From an uncultured Acidimicrobiaceae bacterium (lineage in GTDB: Bacteria; Actinomycetota; Acidimicrobiia; Spongiisociales; UBA5794), in contig CAMYMC010000041.1 of NCBI GenBank assembly GCA_947259365.1, positions 1,201-63,813 on the forward strand: 62,613 nt of DNA, given 5' to 3'. Under the pieces are notes generated by a model. It ran no database searches. It worked only from the letters and a program-made list of their open reading frames with translations, and was not told the origin of the DNA. Both the position numbers and the translations under genes were made by a program. This document shows positions 54,701 to 62,613 of this stretch, in pieces. The first letter of the stretch is position 1; each line of letters starts with the position of its first letter.

Positions 54701-54722
54701 GTTCCGCCGCCTCCGGTCATGC

Positions 54723-55886
54723 TCATTGCCAGCTCTCCAGCAGCTCGACGAGACCGTCGATCTCGTCGGTGGTCAGGCCGAGGTTCGGCATGCCGAGGAT
54801 CCTCCCGGCCGCGATGTCGTTGCGCTCCGGGGCCATCGGCTTGAGGTCGGAGGGGTTCGCCAGCCACCGGGCGAGATGATCCCGCGTCGCGTCGAAGCTG
54901 GCACCCCCGAACGTCGTCCTGCTCCCGAAGTGGGTGAGGTCGGGCGCCAATGCGGCGTCGAATGACTCACCGTCGACGTCCACCGTGACACCCTGGCCGA
55001 GCCGCTCCACGCCCCCGGAGCCCGCCACCCTCGCCTGGTGGCAGGCGGTGCAGACGAGCTCGAAGGTCTGGTATCCGGTGGCGATGGGACCCGTCCCGGT
55101 GGGCTCGGCGGCCGGGGCGAGCTGACGCTCCACCCAGGCGTCGAAGTCGGCCGGCGAGTGGACGAACACCCGCAGCCGCATGTCGGCATGCGCCAGTCCG
55201 CAGAACTCGGCGCACTGGCCGAGGATCACCCCTGGACCGAAACCGAAGTCCTCGGACGGGACCGAGGCGTCTGCCTCGAGTTTGAGGTTCGTGACCCTCC
55301 CCGGCACCACGTCGCGCTTGCCGTTGAGCGGTGGCACCCAGAAGCTGTGGATGACATCGACCGACGTCATCGTGAGGTAGACGGGCTGCCCGGCGGGAAG
55401 GTGAAGCTCGTTGGCGGTGGTGAGGGGAGCACCCTCGGCATCGGTGAGCCCGGGGTACGTGAACTCCCACCACCACTGGTGTCCGATGACGGTCACGTCG
55501 AGGCGCGGCCCGTCCGGCTCGTCCCTGAGCTCGAAGTGCTGCTGGAGCGTCGGCACGGCGATGATGGCGAGCAGCACCGCCGGGATGATCGTCCACGTGA
55601 TCTCGAGCGCGGTGTTGCCGTGGAGCTGTTTCGGCTCGCGCGTGTCGCCGGGCCGCTCCCGGAAACGGACCATTGCCACGACCATCCCGGCCGCGACGAT
55701 GACGAACACGATCGTGGCGAGCACGAGGACGAGACGCCACAAGCCGTCGATGTCCCGCGCCGAGGGGCCGGCGGGCTCGAGCGAGCTCTGCGGCCCGGAG
55801 CCACTGCATCCGGCAAGGATCACACCGAGAAGAGCCAGCGCACAGGCCGGATACACGCAACGCCCGCGCCGGACCCGACGTCTCAT
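54723..55886 (-). CDS. ctaC: Cytochrome c oxidase subunit II with fused cytochrome c domain (caa3 type)
   Basis: A 387-residue lipoprotein-like subunit II: signal peptide with lipobox LAGCSG, two helices, then a cupredoxin with the CuA site in GQCAEFCGLAHADM and HQWWWEF. The last ~110 residues form a cytochrome c domain with CTACH and an axial Met in the late LGMPNLG, which makes this a caa3-type enzyme that accepts electrons through its own cytochrome. First gene of the oxidase operon. Confidence 0.94.
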   Translation of the reverse strand: MRRRVRRGRCVYPACALALLGVILAGCSGSGPQSSLEPAGPSARDIDGLWRLVLVLATIVFVIVAAGMVVAMVRFRERPGDTREPKQLHGNTALEITWTIIPAVLLAIIAVPTLQQHFELRDEPDGPRLDVTVIGHQWWWEFTYPGLTDAEGAPLTTANELHLPAGQPVYLTMTSVDVIHSFWVPPLNGKRDVVPGRVTNLKLEADASVPSEDFGFGPGVILGQCAEFCGLAHADMRLRVFVHSPADFDAWVERQLAPAAEPTGTGPIATGYQTFELVCTACHQARVAGSGGVERLGQGVTVDVDGESFDAALAPDLTHFGSRTTFGGASFDATRDHLARWLANPSDLKPMAPERNDIAAGRILGMPNLGLTTDEIDGLVELLESWQ

Positions 55887-56011
55887 CGTGCGCGTGTCTC
55901 GCCGGGTCGCATTCCCACCCCGTCTTCAGGCACCGTGCCGGTTGCGCGGCATCGTACCCACCGGGCAGGGCCAATCGAAATCACTCCCGAACGCCGGTGG
56001 GAGGCTCCAAA

Positions 56012-56860
56012 TCAGCCGAGGAGGGGGGCGAGCTCCGCTCCCGCCATGACGCCCTCGAAGCGACCGATGACCGTGCCCGACTCGTCGATCACGAAGACCC
56101 ACGGCTCCGAAGGGAGCGCGAACGCGTCGGGGCCGGCGGCGGGGGCGAGGTGGCTGAAGTCGGGGACGAAGCCGTCCTCCCAGAAGTCGGTGAACACCTC
56201 GACGTGAATGAAGTTGGCGTCCGGATACGACGGCGCCACGGATTTGACGTTGTCGAGCAGCGGACCACACGCCGCCGTCTGGCAGAACGCCGGGGTCGAG
56301 AACACGAGAACCGTCCTCTTCCCGCTGGCGAGCGCCTCGTCGAGGGACAGCTCGTAGAAGCGCAGATCCGGCTCCGGATCCGTCGTCAGCCGCCCGATCG
56401 GCCTGTCGTCGAGCGTCGGAGTCTCGATCACCGGCACCTTCTCCCCCAGCGCAGGGGCGCTCGTGTCGGCGAGCACCGGGAACGGAACCGGCTCCAGCGG
56501 GTCACCAGCTTCGGGAACGACCGTGACGACCCACGTGCCCGCCCGGTCGAAGTCGAACGCCGCCCGGTACAGGCCGGTGCTGTCGTCGACGATCCAGGTG
56601 AACACCCCGTCGACTCGCTGCACGGCTCCGAGGTCGTCGGCGGGGGCAACCTCGAGTATCACCCCGTCCTCGGGCGAGCCGAGGCGGGTGCCGTCGGGAA
56701 GCAGCACCCCGACGAGCAGACGGTCGTTGCCCACGCCGAGATCGGCGTTGGCGCGCACGGCGAAGGCCCCGTCGGGGAACGTCGCGTCCCCACCACCGCA
56801 CGCCGTGGCAACGAACGCGAGCGCGGCGGCGCCGAGCACGGAACGAAGGAGTGGCTTCAT
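56012..56860 (-). CDS. Thioredoxin-like lipoprotein near the oxidase operon
   Basis: A 282-residue protein with signal peptide and lipobox (VATACGG). An N-terminal Ig-like part (about 30-130, with GTWVVTVVPEAG) precedes a thioredoxin fold (about 175-280) with STPAFCQTAACGPLLDNV: the two Cys are four residues apart (CQTAAC), not CxxC. SCO-like copper delivery to the oxidase is a reasonable guess from its position, but the CxxxC(P) motif of SCO is not present. Leaderless start behind TAATGT. Confidence 0.75.
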   Translation of the reverse strand: MKPLLRSVLGAAALAFVATACGGGDATFPDGAFAVRANADLGVGNDRLLVGVLLPDGTRLGSPEDGVILEVAPADDLGAVQRVDGVFTWIVDDSTGLYRAAFDFDRAGTWVVTVVPEAGDPLEPVPFPVLADTSAPALGEKVPVIETPTLDDRPIGRLTTDPEPDLRFYELSLDEALASGKRTVLVFSTPAFCQTAACGPLLDNVKSVAPSYPDANFIHVEVFTDFWEDGFVPDFSHLAPAAGPDAFALPSEPWVFVIDESGTVIGRFEGVMAGAELAPLLG

Positions 56861-56868
56861 GGCGGGGC

Positions 56869-56874
56869 ACATTA
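56869..56874 (-). promoter_or_regulatory. -10 box for the thioredoxin-like lipoprotein (leaderless)
   Basis: TAATGT on the minus strand ends 8 nt before ATG 56860. Confidence 0.4.
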
Positions 56875-56953
56875 GCTACGCCCGAGGGCTGTGCGACCCC
56901 CGCTTCGTGCGTCCGGCGAAGCTCCCGTAGCCTGCGTGACGGAAGGAGAACTC

Positions 56954-57679
56954 ATGGCCGTCGAGCCCACGGAGATGGTGATCGCGCTCATCGTGACCTT
57001 CGGGGCCGCCGTCGTCCAGGGGTCGATCGGGATGGGCTTCAACATCTTGTCCGTGCCGATCCTCGCCCTCGTCGACCCCCTCCTCGCGCCGGTTCCCCAG
57101 CTCGTGGTCTCCCTTCCGCTGACGCTGGCGACCGCGAGGAGAGAACGCCACGAGATCGACCTGAAGGGGTTGTGGTGGATCCTCGCCGGGCGGGTCCCCG
57201 GAGCTCTCATCGGGCTCGGACTGCTCGCCATCGCCACCACCCGCGTCCTCGACCTGCTCGTCGCCGCCTTCGTGCTCGCTGCAGTTGCCGTCCTCGCCAC
57301 GGGAACGGTCATCGCCCGCTCGGCGGGGATCGACTTCGTCGCCGGCGTCTTCGCCGGCACGACCGGGCTCGTCGCTTCGATGGGGGGGCCGCCGCTCGCG
57401 CTGTTGTTCGCTCGAGAGCGCGGGCCCCGCCTGAGGGCGACACTCGCCGTCGTGTTCTCCGTAGGCCTCGCCCTGTCCCTCGTGGCCCGGACCGCCGCCG
57501 GGGAGATCACGTTGGACGAAGTCGCCATCGGCGCGATCCTCATCGCCCCCGGCGCGGCCGGATTCGCCCTGAGCGGCAGGCTGCTCGCCCGCGTCGAAGG
57601 GACAACGATCCGGGTCGGGGTGCTTCTGCTCTCGACGACGGCCGCGTTCGCACTGGCAGTCCGGGCCGTCACCGGCTGA
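56954..57679 (+). CDS. TSUP (TauE/SafE)-family membrane transporter
   Basis: A 241-residue protein with about eight helices in two repeats: VQGSIGMGFNILSVPILALVDP at the start of the first and GVFAGTTGLVASMGGPPLALL in the second, both typical of TauE/SafE proteins that move sulfite, sulfoacetate or other organic anions. ATG 56954 has a GGAAGGAG site. Its stop abuts the convergent XRE gene (TGATCA). Confidence 0.88.
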   Translation: MAVEPTEMVIALIVTFGAAVVQGSIGMGFNILSVPILALVDPLLAPVPQLVVSLPLTLATARRERHEIDLKGLWWILAGRVPGALIGLGLLAIATTRVLDLLVAAFVLAAVAVLATGTVIARSAGIDFVAGVFAGTTGLVASMGGPPLALLFARERGPRLRATLAVVFSVGLALSLVARTAAGEITLDEVAIGAILIAPGAAGFALSGRLLARVEGTTIRVGVLLLSTTAAFALAVRAVTG

Positions 57680-58474
57680 TCAGACGCCTGTGAAGAGCCG
57701 TAGTGCATCCACCTCGTCGGTGGATCGGAAGGTGTCGATGAACTGCCCCAATGCCTCCCACAGCTCACCGGCGGCCCACAGGAAGATGCGCAGCAGCACG
57801 ACGAGGACGACGACGGTGAGGGCGTACCGGATCCAGTAGAGCCACCGCCGGTGCGGGTCGAAGAGCAGTTCCAGCGGGTTCGGGATCCTGCCGAGGCGGT
57901 CGGGCTCGGCGGTGGCGGCTTCGGCCACCGGCGGCGCCAGCGTCGCGACCGGGGCGGCGATGGGCTCGGTGGGCGGCTCGGGAGAGGTGACGGCGACGGT
58001 CGAGGCGGTGGCGGGTACGAAGCCGCCCGCACGCCGTGGAGCATCCTCGCCGTCGTCGTCCTCTGCGCCGGCGTTGTCGAGGTCGGCTTCGGCCGACGCC
58101 CCCGTGGCGCCGGCGTCGGAGAACTCGCCCGGACGGGTCGCGATCGGCGCTGCCAGCGCGAACGGGTCTGGCGGCGCATCTCCCCCGGACTCCGGTGCCG
58201 GCTCGGCGAACTCGAGGTTCGGCGGCTCGGTTGCCGCATCCGCCTCCACGGTCGGCTCGGGGGCAGGGCGCAGAGCCTCGATCCCGTCGACTTCGACATC
58301 GAGTGCACGGGCCAGCGCCGGTACGAGCTCATCCGCCGGCAGCCCCTCTCCCCGCTCCCAGCGACGCACCTCCGCCGGCGTCCGACGGAGCTGGGTGGCG
58401 AGCTGGCCGAGCGAGTATCCGCGGGCGAGACGTCGCTCGCGTATCAGTTCACCGATCGTTGCAGGGCTGCTCAT
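57680..58474 (-). CDS. XRE-family helix-turn-helix membrane protein
   Basis: A 264-residue protein: HTH (about 6-62, IGELIRERRLARGYSLGQLATQL, then TPAEVRRWERGEGLPADELVPALARAL), an acidic Ala/Pro/Glu linker (about 70-215) and one transmembrane helix (YALTVVVLVVLLRIFLWAAG). The layout is RodZ-like, though no RodZ extracellular domain follows. ATG 58474 lies behind a purine-rich site; TATCCT at about 58500 gives a leader. A DNA-binding role at the membrane is inferred. Confidence 0.72.
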   Translation of the reverse strand: MSSPATIGELIRERRLARGYSLGQLATQLRRTPAEVRRWERGEGLPADELVPALARALDVEVDGIEALRPAPEPTVEADAATEPPNLEFAEPAPESGGDAPPDPFALAAPIATRPGEFSDAGATGASAEADLDNAGAEDDDGEDAPRRAGGFVPATASTVAVTSPEPPTEPIAAPVATLAPPVAEAATAEPDRLGRIPNPLELLFDPHRRWLYWIRYALTVVVLVVLLRIFLWAAGELWEALGQFIDTFRSTDEVDALRLFTGV

Positions 58475-58635
58475 CGCGTCTCCGGGACTCGCCGGGCAGG
58501 ATATCCCATCACCACCCTCATCCAACGACGATCCGACGGTGCCGGGTTCCCGACTCGACGGTGTGGCGACGGGCGAGCCCCCGTCCGGCGGCGGACGATC
58601 GACCGGCGCCGGGGCCGCCGCCGGCGATACCATGC

Positions 58636-58653
58636 CGGACCGGCACCGGTCCG
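58636..58653. promoter_or_regulatory. 18-bp palindrome between divergent genes
   Basis: CGGACCGG-CA-CCGGTCCG is a perfect inverted repeat with a 2-nt centre, in the 209-nt gap between the XRE gene and the ABC ATPase gene. It could be an operator, perhaps for the XRE protein itself. Confidence 0.4.
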
Positions 58654-58683
58654 CCGTGACCCGTCCGAGCACACGGAACAACG

Positions 58684-59433
58684 ATGCGACTCGAGATCCG
58701 GCGGCTCAGCTTTACCCACCCGACGCACGGTCGGCGGAAGGTCGAGGTTCTGCGCGATCTCGACCTGACGGTCGAAGACGGCGAGGTGCACGCCATCGTC
58801 GGCCCAAACGGGTGCGGCAAGTCGACGTTGCTGCGCCTCGTCGCCGGCCTCGGCGAGCCGACGTCGGGGACGATCGAGTTCGTCGGGATCCGGCATCACG
58901 AGAACCTCACCTCGATGGTGTTCGAGGACCCGGGCCTCGTTCCTTGGTGGGACGTCGGGAGAAACATCGCCACCTCGGCGGAGTTGAGCAAGAAGCCCCG
59001 GCCGCTCTACGAGCGAATCCGGGCGTTCCACTCCGCCCAGGTCGGCCTCGACGCGATCCGGAACCGCCTCCCCGGCACGCTCTCACGCGGCCAGCAGTCC
59101 ATGGCGGGACAGGGCAGGGCGTTCGCCCACGATGCCGAGGTCATCCTCCTTGACGAGCCGTTCGCCCACGTCGACGCGATGGCCAGGGCACGCCTCCAGG
59201 AGGAGCTCGAGACCCACTGGCAGCTCGACCCGCGCACCGCCGTTCTCGCGACCCACGACGTCACCGAGGCGGTCCTGCTCGCCGACCGCGTCTCGGTGAT
59301 GCCGGCCACGCCCGGGCCGCTCGTCACTACGGTCACGGTCGACGTGGGCCGACCCCGGACGACGCTCGACCGGGGACATCCAGGGCTCAGAGCCGCGGTG
59401 GCGGCGATCCGATCCGCACTGGCACGAGCCTGA
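58684..59433 (+). CDS. ABC transporter ATPase, nitrate/sulfonate (SsuB/TauB) type, lone
   Basis: A 249-residue ATPase. Walker A GPNGCGKST (about 40-48), a Q-loop region without the usual Gln-Glu (VFEDPGLVPW), signature LSRGQQSMAGQGRAF with Arg for the second Gly of LSGGQ, Walker B VILLDEPF and the switch His in ATHDVTEA. This subfamily imports sulfonates, nitrate or thiamine precursors, but no permease or binding protein is encoded within the window. Confidence 0.85.
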   Translation: MRLEIRRLSFTHPTHGRRKVEVLRDLDLTVEDGEVHAIVGPNGCGKSTLLRLVAGLGEPTSGTIEFVGIRHHENLTSMVFEDPGLVPWWDVGRNIATSAELSKKPRPLYERIRAFHSAQVGLDAIRNRLPGTLSRGQQSMAGQGRAFAHDAEVILLDEPFAHVDAMARARLQEELETHWQLDPRTAVLATHDVTEAVLLADRVSVMPATPGPLVTTVTVDVGRPRTTLDRGHPGLRAAVAAIRSALARA

Positions 59434-59506
59434 CCGGCGGCGCCTCGAGCCGGCCGGGCGCGTCGCTCGCCGATGCGGGGCGACTCGGTGATCCCAGCGC
59501 CGCCGG
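59434..59506. terminator. Possible terminator: 10-bp inverted repeat
   Basis: CCGGCGGCGC at 59434-59443 pairs with GCGCCGCCGG at 59497-59506, directly after the ABC ATPase stop. The 53-nt spacer is long for a simple terminator. TACGAT at 59525-59530 is a candidate -10 for the amidohydrolase that follows. Confidence 0.35.
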
Positions 59507-59569
59507 CGTAGCCGGAAGCCCGGATACGATGGGCGCCCGAACTGCGGAGTCCGGCGAGAGCGAGGACAG

Positions 59570-60598
59570 GTGACAACCGAGCGAATGGACGGATCGTCCG
59601 GCGACACCCGGGCCGTCGACATCCACAGCCACGCGCTCGTGCCGGAGGCTGCCGAGCTCGTCGAGCCGTACTTCACTCCCGACGACGACGAGTTCATCCG
59701 ATGGGGTGGAGACCGCTCCAACGCCTACAACAGACGAGGATTCGAGGCGATCGTCCCTGAGCTCACCGACCCGGAGGTCCGCATCGCCGTGATGGACCGC
59801 CAGGGCGTCGCCGTCCAGGCAATCGCCATCGCTCCGGCTCAGTACTACTACTGGACGGAGCCGGATCTCGGTGCGGAGGTGTCCCGCCTCCAGAACGACG
59901 CCATCGCCCGGCTCGTCGCAACGCATCCGGACCGGTTCGTCGGTCTCGGCACGTTGCCGATGCATCACCCCGAGGCCGCGGTCGCCGAGCTGGAGCGGGT
60001 CATCACCGAGTACGACTTCCGCGGTGTCTCGGTCAACCCCTCGGCGCGAGGAACCGACTACGACGACCCCGCATACGACCGTTTCTGGGCCCGCGCCCAC
60101 GCCCTCGACGTGCTCGTGGTCCTTCACCCGAACGGGACGATCGACGGGCGCCGCCTCGCCGACTACTACCTGATCAACGTCGTCGGCAACCCGATGGAAA
60201 CGACGATCGCGTTGTCGCGGATCGTCCTCGGGGGCGTCGTGGAGCGTCACCCCGGCATCAAGATCCTCGGTGTCCACGGCGGCGGATATCTCCCCTTCTA
60301 CATGGACCGCATGGACCACGCCGCGGCCCACCGCACCGACGTCTCCTACGAGATCACCGGCCTGCCGAGCACGCACCTCGAGAAGCTCCACTTCGACACC
60401 GTCGTCTTCGGCGACGGGCTCGATTACCTCATCGATCGCGTCGGCGCCGACCACGTCGTGATGGGCACCGACTACCCCTACGACATGGGCGAAGCCGACC
60501 CACTGGGTCGAGTGGGGCGGGTTCGTGGGCTGTCCGCGACGGACCGGGCGAAGATCATCGGCGCCAACGCGGCGCGCCTGCTCGACCTCGACGACTGA
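59570..60598 (+). CDS. Amidohydrolase (ACMSD-like, amidohydrolase_2 family)
   Basis: A 342-residue metal-dependent TIM-barrel enzyme. The metal site starts with VDIHSHALVP (HxH, about 17-19), continues with a His in VVLHPNGT and in GVHGGGYLPFYMDR, and ends with the Asp in GTDYPYD. This subfamily includes aminocarboxymuconate semialdehyde decarboxylase and gamma-resorcylate decarboxylase, so decarboxylation of an aromatic acid is likely. GTG 59570 has a GAGGACAG site; ATG 59585 is the alternative. Confidence 0.85.
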   Translation: MTTERMDGSSGDTRAVDIHSHALVPEAAELVEPYFTPDDDEFIRWGGDRSNAYNRRGFEAIVPELTDPEVRIAVMDRQGVAVQAIAIAPAQYYYWTEPDLGAEVSRLQNDAIARLVATHPDRFVGLGTLPMHHPEAAVAELERVITEYDFRGVSVNPSARGTDYDDPAYDRFWARAHALDVLVVLHPNGTIDGRRLADYYLINVVGNPMETTIALSRIVLGGVVERHPGIKILGVHGGGYLPFYMDRMDHAAAHRTDVSYEITGLPSTHLEKLHFDTVVFGDGLDYLIDRVGADHVVMGTDYPYDMGEADPLGRVGRVRGLSATDRAKIIGANAARLLDLDD

Positions 60599-60648
60599 CC
60601 CGGCGTTCCCATCTCACGGGCGTGAACTCACGCCTCCGGCGCCCACGT

Positions 60649-61023
60649 TCATATGTCGTCGTCGCGAACCCACACCGTCTCTTTTGGTGCCGGCACCCAC
60701 AGCTCGTAGAAGGCGAACGGCTCGTCGTGCGGGTTCTCGAACCAGTGCACTTCTCCGTCTCCGGCGGTGGCGACGTCGCCGTCCTCGACGACGATCGCCT
60801 CGCCCTCGATGTGGAACACGCCCCGCCCCTCGGAAACGAACCAGATGTGGCGGGCACCGACGTGATAGTGGGCCGCCGCGGTGTCCCCGGGGTGGTAGCG
60901 GATGTAGTCGGCGCGAAGGTCGGTGAAGCCGAACAGCTCCTCGGTGACGAGGTCGATGCGGTCGCGGCCGTCGCGGGTGGAGTGCAGCCTGGGCAGATCT
61001 GAGGACTTGACGACTCTCGGCAT
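60649..61023 (-). CDS. Cupin-domain protein
   Basis: A 124-residue cupin. AAAHYHVGARHIWFVSEGRG holds motif 1 (His, His) and EGEAIVVEDGDVATAGDGEVHWFEN motif 2 with the last His. The end is a short strand (FAFYELWVPAPKETVW). Likely a small metal-dependent isomerase, dioxygenase or binding protein. ATG 61023 lies 6 nt after a TACGTT box. Confidence 0.85.
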   Translation of the reverse strand: MPRVVKSSDLPRLHSTRDGRDRIDLVTEELFGFTDLRADYIRYHPGDTAAAHYHVGARHIWFVSEGRGVFHIEGEAIVVEDGDVATAGDGEVHWFENPHDEPFAFYELWVPAPKETVWVRDDDI

Positions 61024-61029
61024 CGGCGG

Positions 61030-61035
61030 AACGTA
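61030..61035 (-). promoter_or_regulatory. -10 box for the cupin gene (leaderless)
   Basis: TACGTT on the minus strand ends 6 nt before ATG 61023. Confidence 0.4.
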
Positions 61036-61067
61036 CCGACGATGACTACCGGACGCAACCTCTCCGC

Positions 61068-61724
61068 TCAGCCGGCAACCTGCTCGCCGGCGGGAACCGG
61101 AACCGGAAGCCGGTTCGCCGGCGGCGGTAGCGGACACGACCACTCCGGGTTGAAATAGCACGGCGGGTGGTACGCGTAGTTGAAATCGAGGACGAGTGAG
61201 CCTGCCTCGACCCCGAGGTCCTGACCCTTCAGGGTGTCGATGAGGTACCTGCCGCCCCCGTACGTCGTTTCGCTGTTCGTCGCGTCGCCGAACGGCACGA
61301 AGAGGCCACCGCGGTACTCGCCGATCCAGTACAGCTCGAGGCTGAGTGCCGCGTCCGCCAGCTCGAAGCCGGCGACGGCGAACCGGGTGAGCGCGAACGC
61401 GCCCCCGCTGCTGCCGTCGATGCGGAGTTGGAGAGGCTCGGCGTCTACAACGTCGGCGAGCACGCGAAACGCGGGGTCGTAGGGGAAATACCGATGACCC
61501 TCGAAGGCGGCGCGCCGGGCGGGGGGAACGGGACTGCGGGGGTGCGAGGCGAAGAGGCGATGACGGCCGGCCCGCCACCGCTCCCACCCGGCGATCGGGG
61601 CGGTCGCCTCCCGAACATCCCGGTAGAGATCGCCGATGCGGCGCTTCCAGTCGAGGAGCAGCAACGCTTCGGCGGCCGAGATAGAGAAGGCGGCCTCGTC
61701 GACCATGTCGGCGGGTGGAGTCAC
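61068..61724 (-). CDS. DUF1684-domain protein
   Basis: A 218-residue cytoplasmic protein. The DUF1684 pattern is clear: ALLLLDWKRRIGDLY, SHPRSPVPPARRAAFEGHRYFPYDP, FVPFGDATNSETTYGGGRYLID and LDFNYAYHPPCYFNPEWSCPLPPPANRL, ending in PVPAGEQ. Function unknown. The GTG at 61724 was chosen because TACACT lies 8 nt upstream (leaderless); an ATG 18 nt inside is the alternative. Confidence 0.85.
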   Translation of the reverse strand: MTPPADMVDEAAFSISAAEALLLLDWKRRIGDLYRDVREATAPIAGWERWRAGRHRLFASHPRSPVPPARRAAFEGHRYFPYDPAFRVLADVVDAEPLQLRIDGSSGGAFALTRFAVAGFELADAALSLELYWIGEYRGGLFVPFGDATNSETTYGGGRYLIDTLKGQDLGVEAGSLVLDFNYAYHPPCYFNPEWSCPLPPPANRLPVPVPAGEQVAG

Positions 61725-61732
61725 GCCCGGCG

Positions 61733-61802
61733 AGTGTAGGGCCCGCATGTCGCGCCGCGGCGGTGGCTCTGCCACCCGGTCCGGAGACGACGGAGCTACG
61801 GT
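61733..61802. promoter_or_regulatory. Divergent leaderless promoters of the DUF1684 and alpha/beta-hydrolase genes
   Basis: TACACT on the minus strand (61738 to 61733) lies 8 nt before GTG 61724. TACGGT on the plus strand (61797-61802) lies 7 nt before ATG 61810. Confidence 0.45.
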
Positions 61803-61809
61803 GGGTTCG

Positions 61810-62511
61810 ATGGCGGATCCGCGCCTCGTCGCGCTCATCCACAGCCCGGCACTGGGCCCGGAGTCCTGGGAAGGCGTCGCCGCCGCGCTCGCTCCGGAGT
61901 ACGCCGCCGTCGTCCCCTCCCTCACCGCAGCCATCGAGGCCGGCCCTCCGTACTGGCAGACCCAGTGCCGCCTGGTGCACCGAGCGCTCCACGCGGTGGC
62001 GAGTTCGACGGGAGTCGTCCTCGTCGGCCACAGCGGAGCAGGACCCTTGCTGGGACTCATCGCCGAGCGACTGACCCACCCGGTCGCCGGCTACGTGTTC
62101 GCCGACGCCGGTCTGCCGAGGCGCGGGGCATGGCTCGACACGGCGCCTCCCGGCCTCGTGGAGCGGCTGAGGAGCCTCACGGCCGACGGCATGCTGCCCC
62201 CCTGGACAGAGTGGTGGGATGCGGAGGAACTCACCGCAGAGGTGCCGGACCCGGCCCAGCGGGCTCGTCTCCGAGCATCGACCCCCGCCCTCCCCGTGGC
62301 GATGCTGGAGGAGCCCAGACCTCAGGCGGTGGACTGGCCGGACGCCCCCTGTGCCTACCTCCAGCTCAGCGAGGGCTATGCCGACGAAGCTCGCCGCGCC
62401 GCGTCGCGGGGGTGGGCCGTCGACGTCGTCGCGACGGGGCACCTCGGCCCGGTCACCAGCCCCGGCGCCGTCGCCGCCGGGATCGCCTCGCTCGTCGCGG
62501 GCCTCGCCTAG
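61810..62511 (+). CDS. Alpha/beta-hydrolase-fold protein
   Basis: A 233-residue protein. The nucleophile elbow is GHSGAG (Ser at about residue 77), after a strand GVVLVGHS; the acid is probably the Asp in VFADAGLP or later, and the catalytic His is in ATGHLGPVTSP near the end (about 217). The short cap (about 100-170) carries WTEWWDAEELTAE. Substrate unknown, probably an ester or amide. Longer in-frame starts are less likely because of the TACGGT box 7 nt upstream of ATG 61810. Confidence 0.82.
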   Translation: MADPRLVALIHSPALGPESWEGVAAALAPEYAAVVPSLTAAIEAGPPYWQTQCRLVHRALHAVASSTGVVLVGHSGAGPLLGLIAERLTHPVAGYVFADAGLPRRGAWLDTAPPGLVERLRSLTADGMLPPWTEWWDAEELTAEVPDPAQRARLRASTPALPVAMLEEPRPQAVDWPDAPCAYLQLSEGYADEARRAASRGWAVDVVATGHLGPVTSPGAVAAGIASLVAGLA

Positions 62512-62613
62512 ACGCTCGCACGGGGTTCGCGAAATGTTCTTTTGGGTCGCGATAATCAGGTAGCGATTTGGGTTGCGTGGGGCGGGTGGGGCTCGTAGGT
62601 TGTCTCGTGCCGG

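Overview
The window is uniformly GC-rich, densely coded bacterial DNA with no rRNA, tRNA, IS element, prophage or CRISPR array that I can see. Gene content points to an actinobacterium-like lineage: a DivIVA-like coiled-coil protein, a LytR-CpsA-Psr (LCP) domain, LigC/Prim-PolC-type repair genes, an NrtR-controlled nad operon, a caa3-type cytochrome oxidase with CtaG, and many apparently leaderless starts. A deep-branching class such as Acidimicrobiia is my inference; nothing here fixes the genus.

Layout. 1-2.99 kb: cold-shock-like fragment, thioesterase, cupin, Prim-Pol, DRG-like GTPase. 3.1-6.5 kb: secreted proteins (one broken by a tandem duplication), LigC-like ligase, PPi-type phosphofructokinase. 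6.6-11.5 kb: beta-oxidation genes (fadI, fadJ, a hot-dog thioesterase) and a drug/metabolite-type transporter. 11.5-20.5 kb: secreted two-gene operon, MBL-fold hydrolase, CHAD protein, DivIVA-like protein, two convergent (alpha/alpha)6 glycosidases, small proteins, a PAS histidine kinase. 20.5-25.7 kb (minus strand): M13 peptidase, then an operon xseA-xseB-repeat protein-FMN oxidase. 25.7-32.2 kb: a ClC channel gene with a frame break, an NrtR-type regulator and nadABC. 32.2-38.5 kb: methyltransferase, PLP enzyme, manC, membrane proteins, LOG-like protein. 38.4-43.3 kb: MarR regulator, HerA-like ATPase, CBS protein, sigma-70 factor. 43.7-50.7 kb: DUF255 thioredoxin protein, then an envelope cluster in which an ATPase-LCP fusion lies between two paralogous single-pass membrane proteins. 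50.7-56.9 kb (minus): cytochrome oxidase cluster. 56.9-62.5 kb: TSUP transporter, XRE membrane protein, lone ABC ATPase, amidohydrolase, cupin, DUF1684 protein, alpha/beta hydrolase.

The most unusual items are the single polypeptide that joins a BY-kinase/MinD-like domain with a degenerate P-loop to an LCP domain; two genes broken by small rearrangements (a perfect 49-bp tandem duplication and an inferred deletion of about 44 bp); and a recurring TANNNT box 5-9 nt upstream of at least eighteen start codons, which suggests that leaderless transcription is common here.
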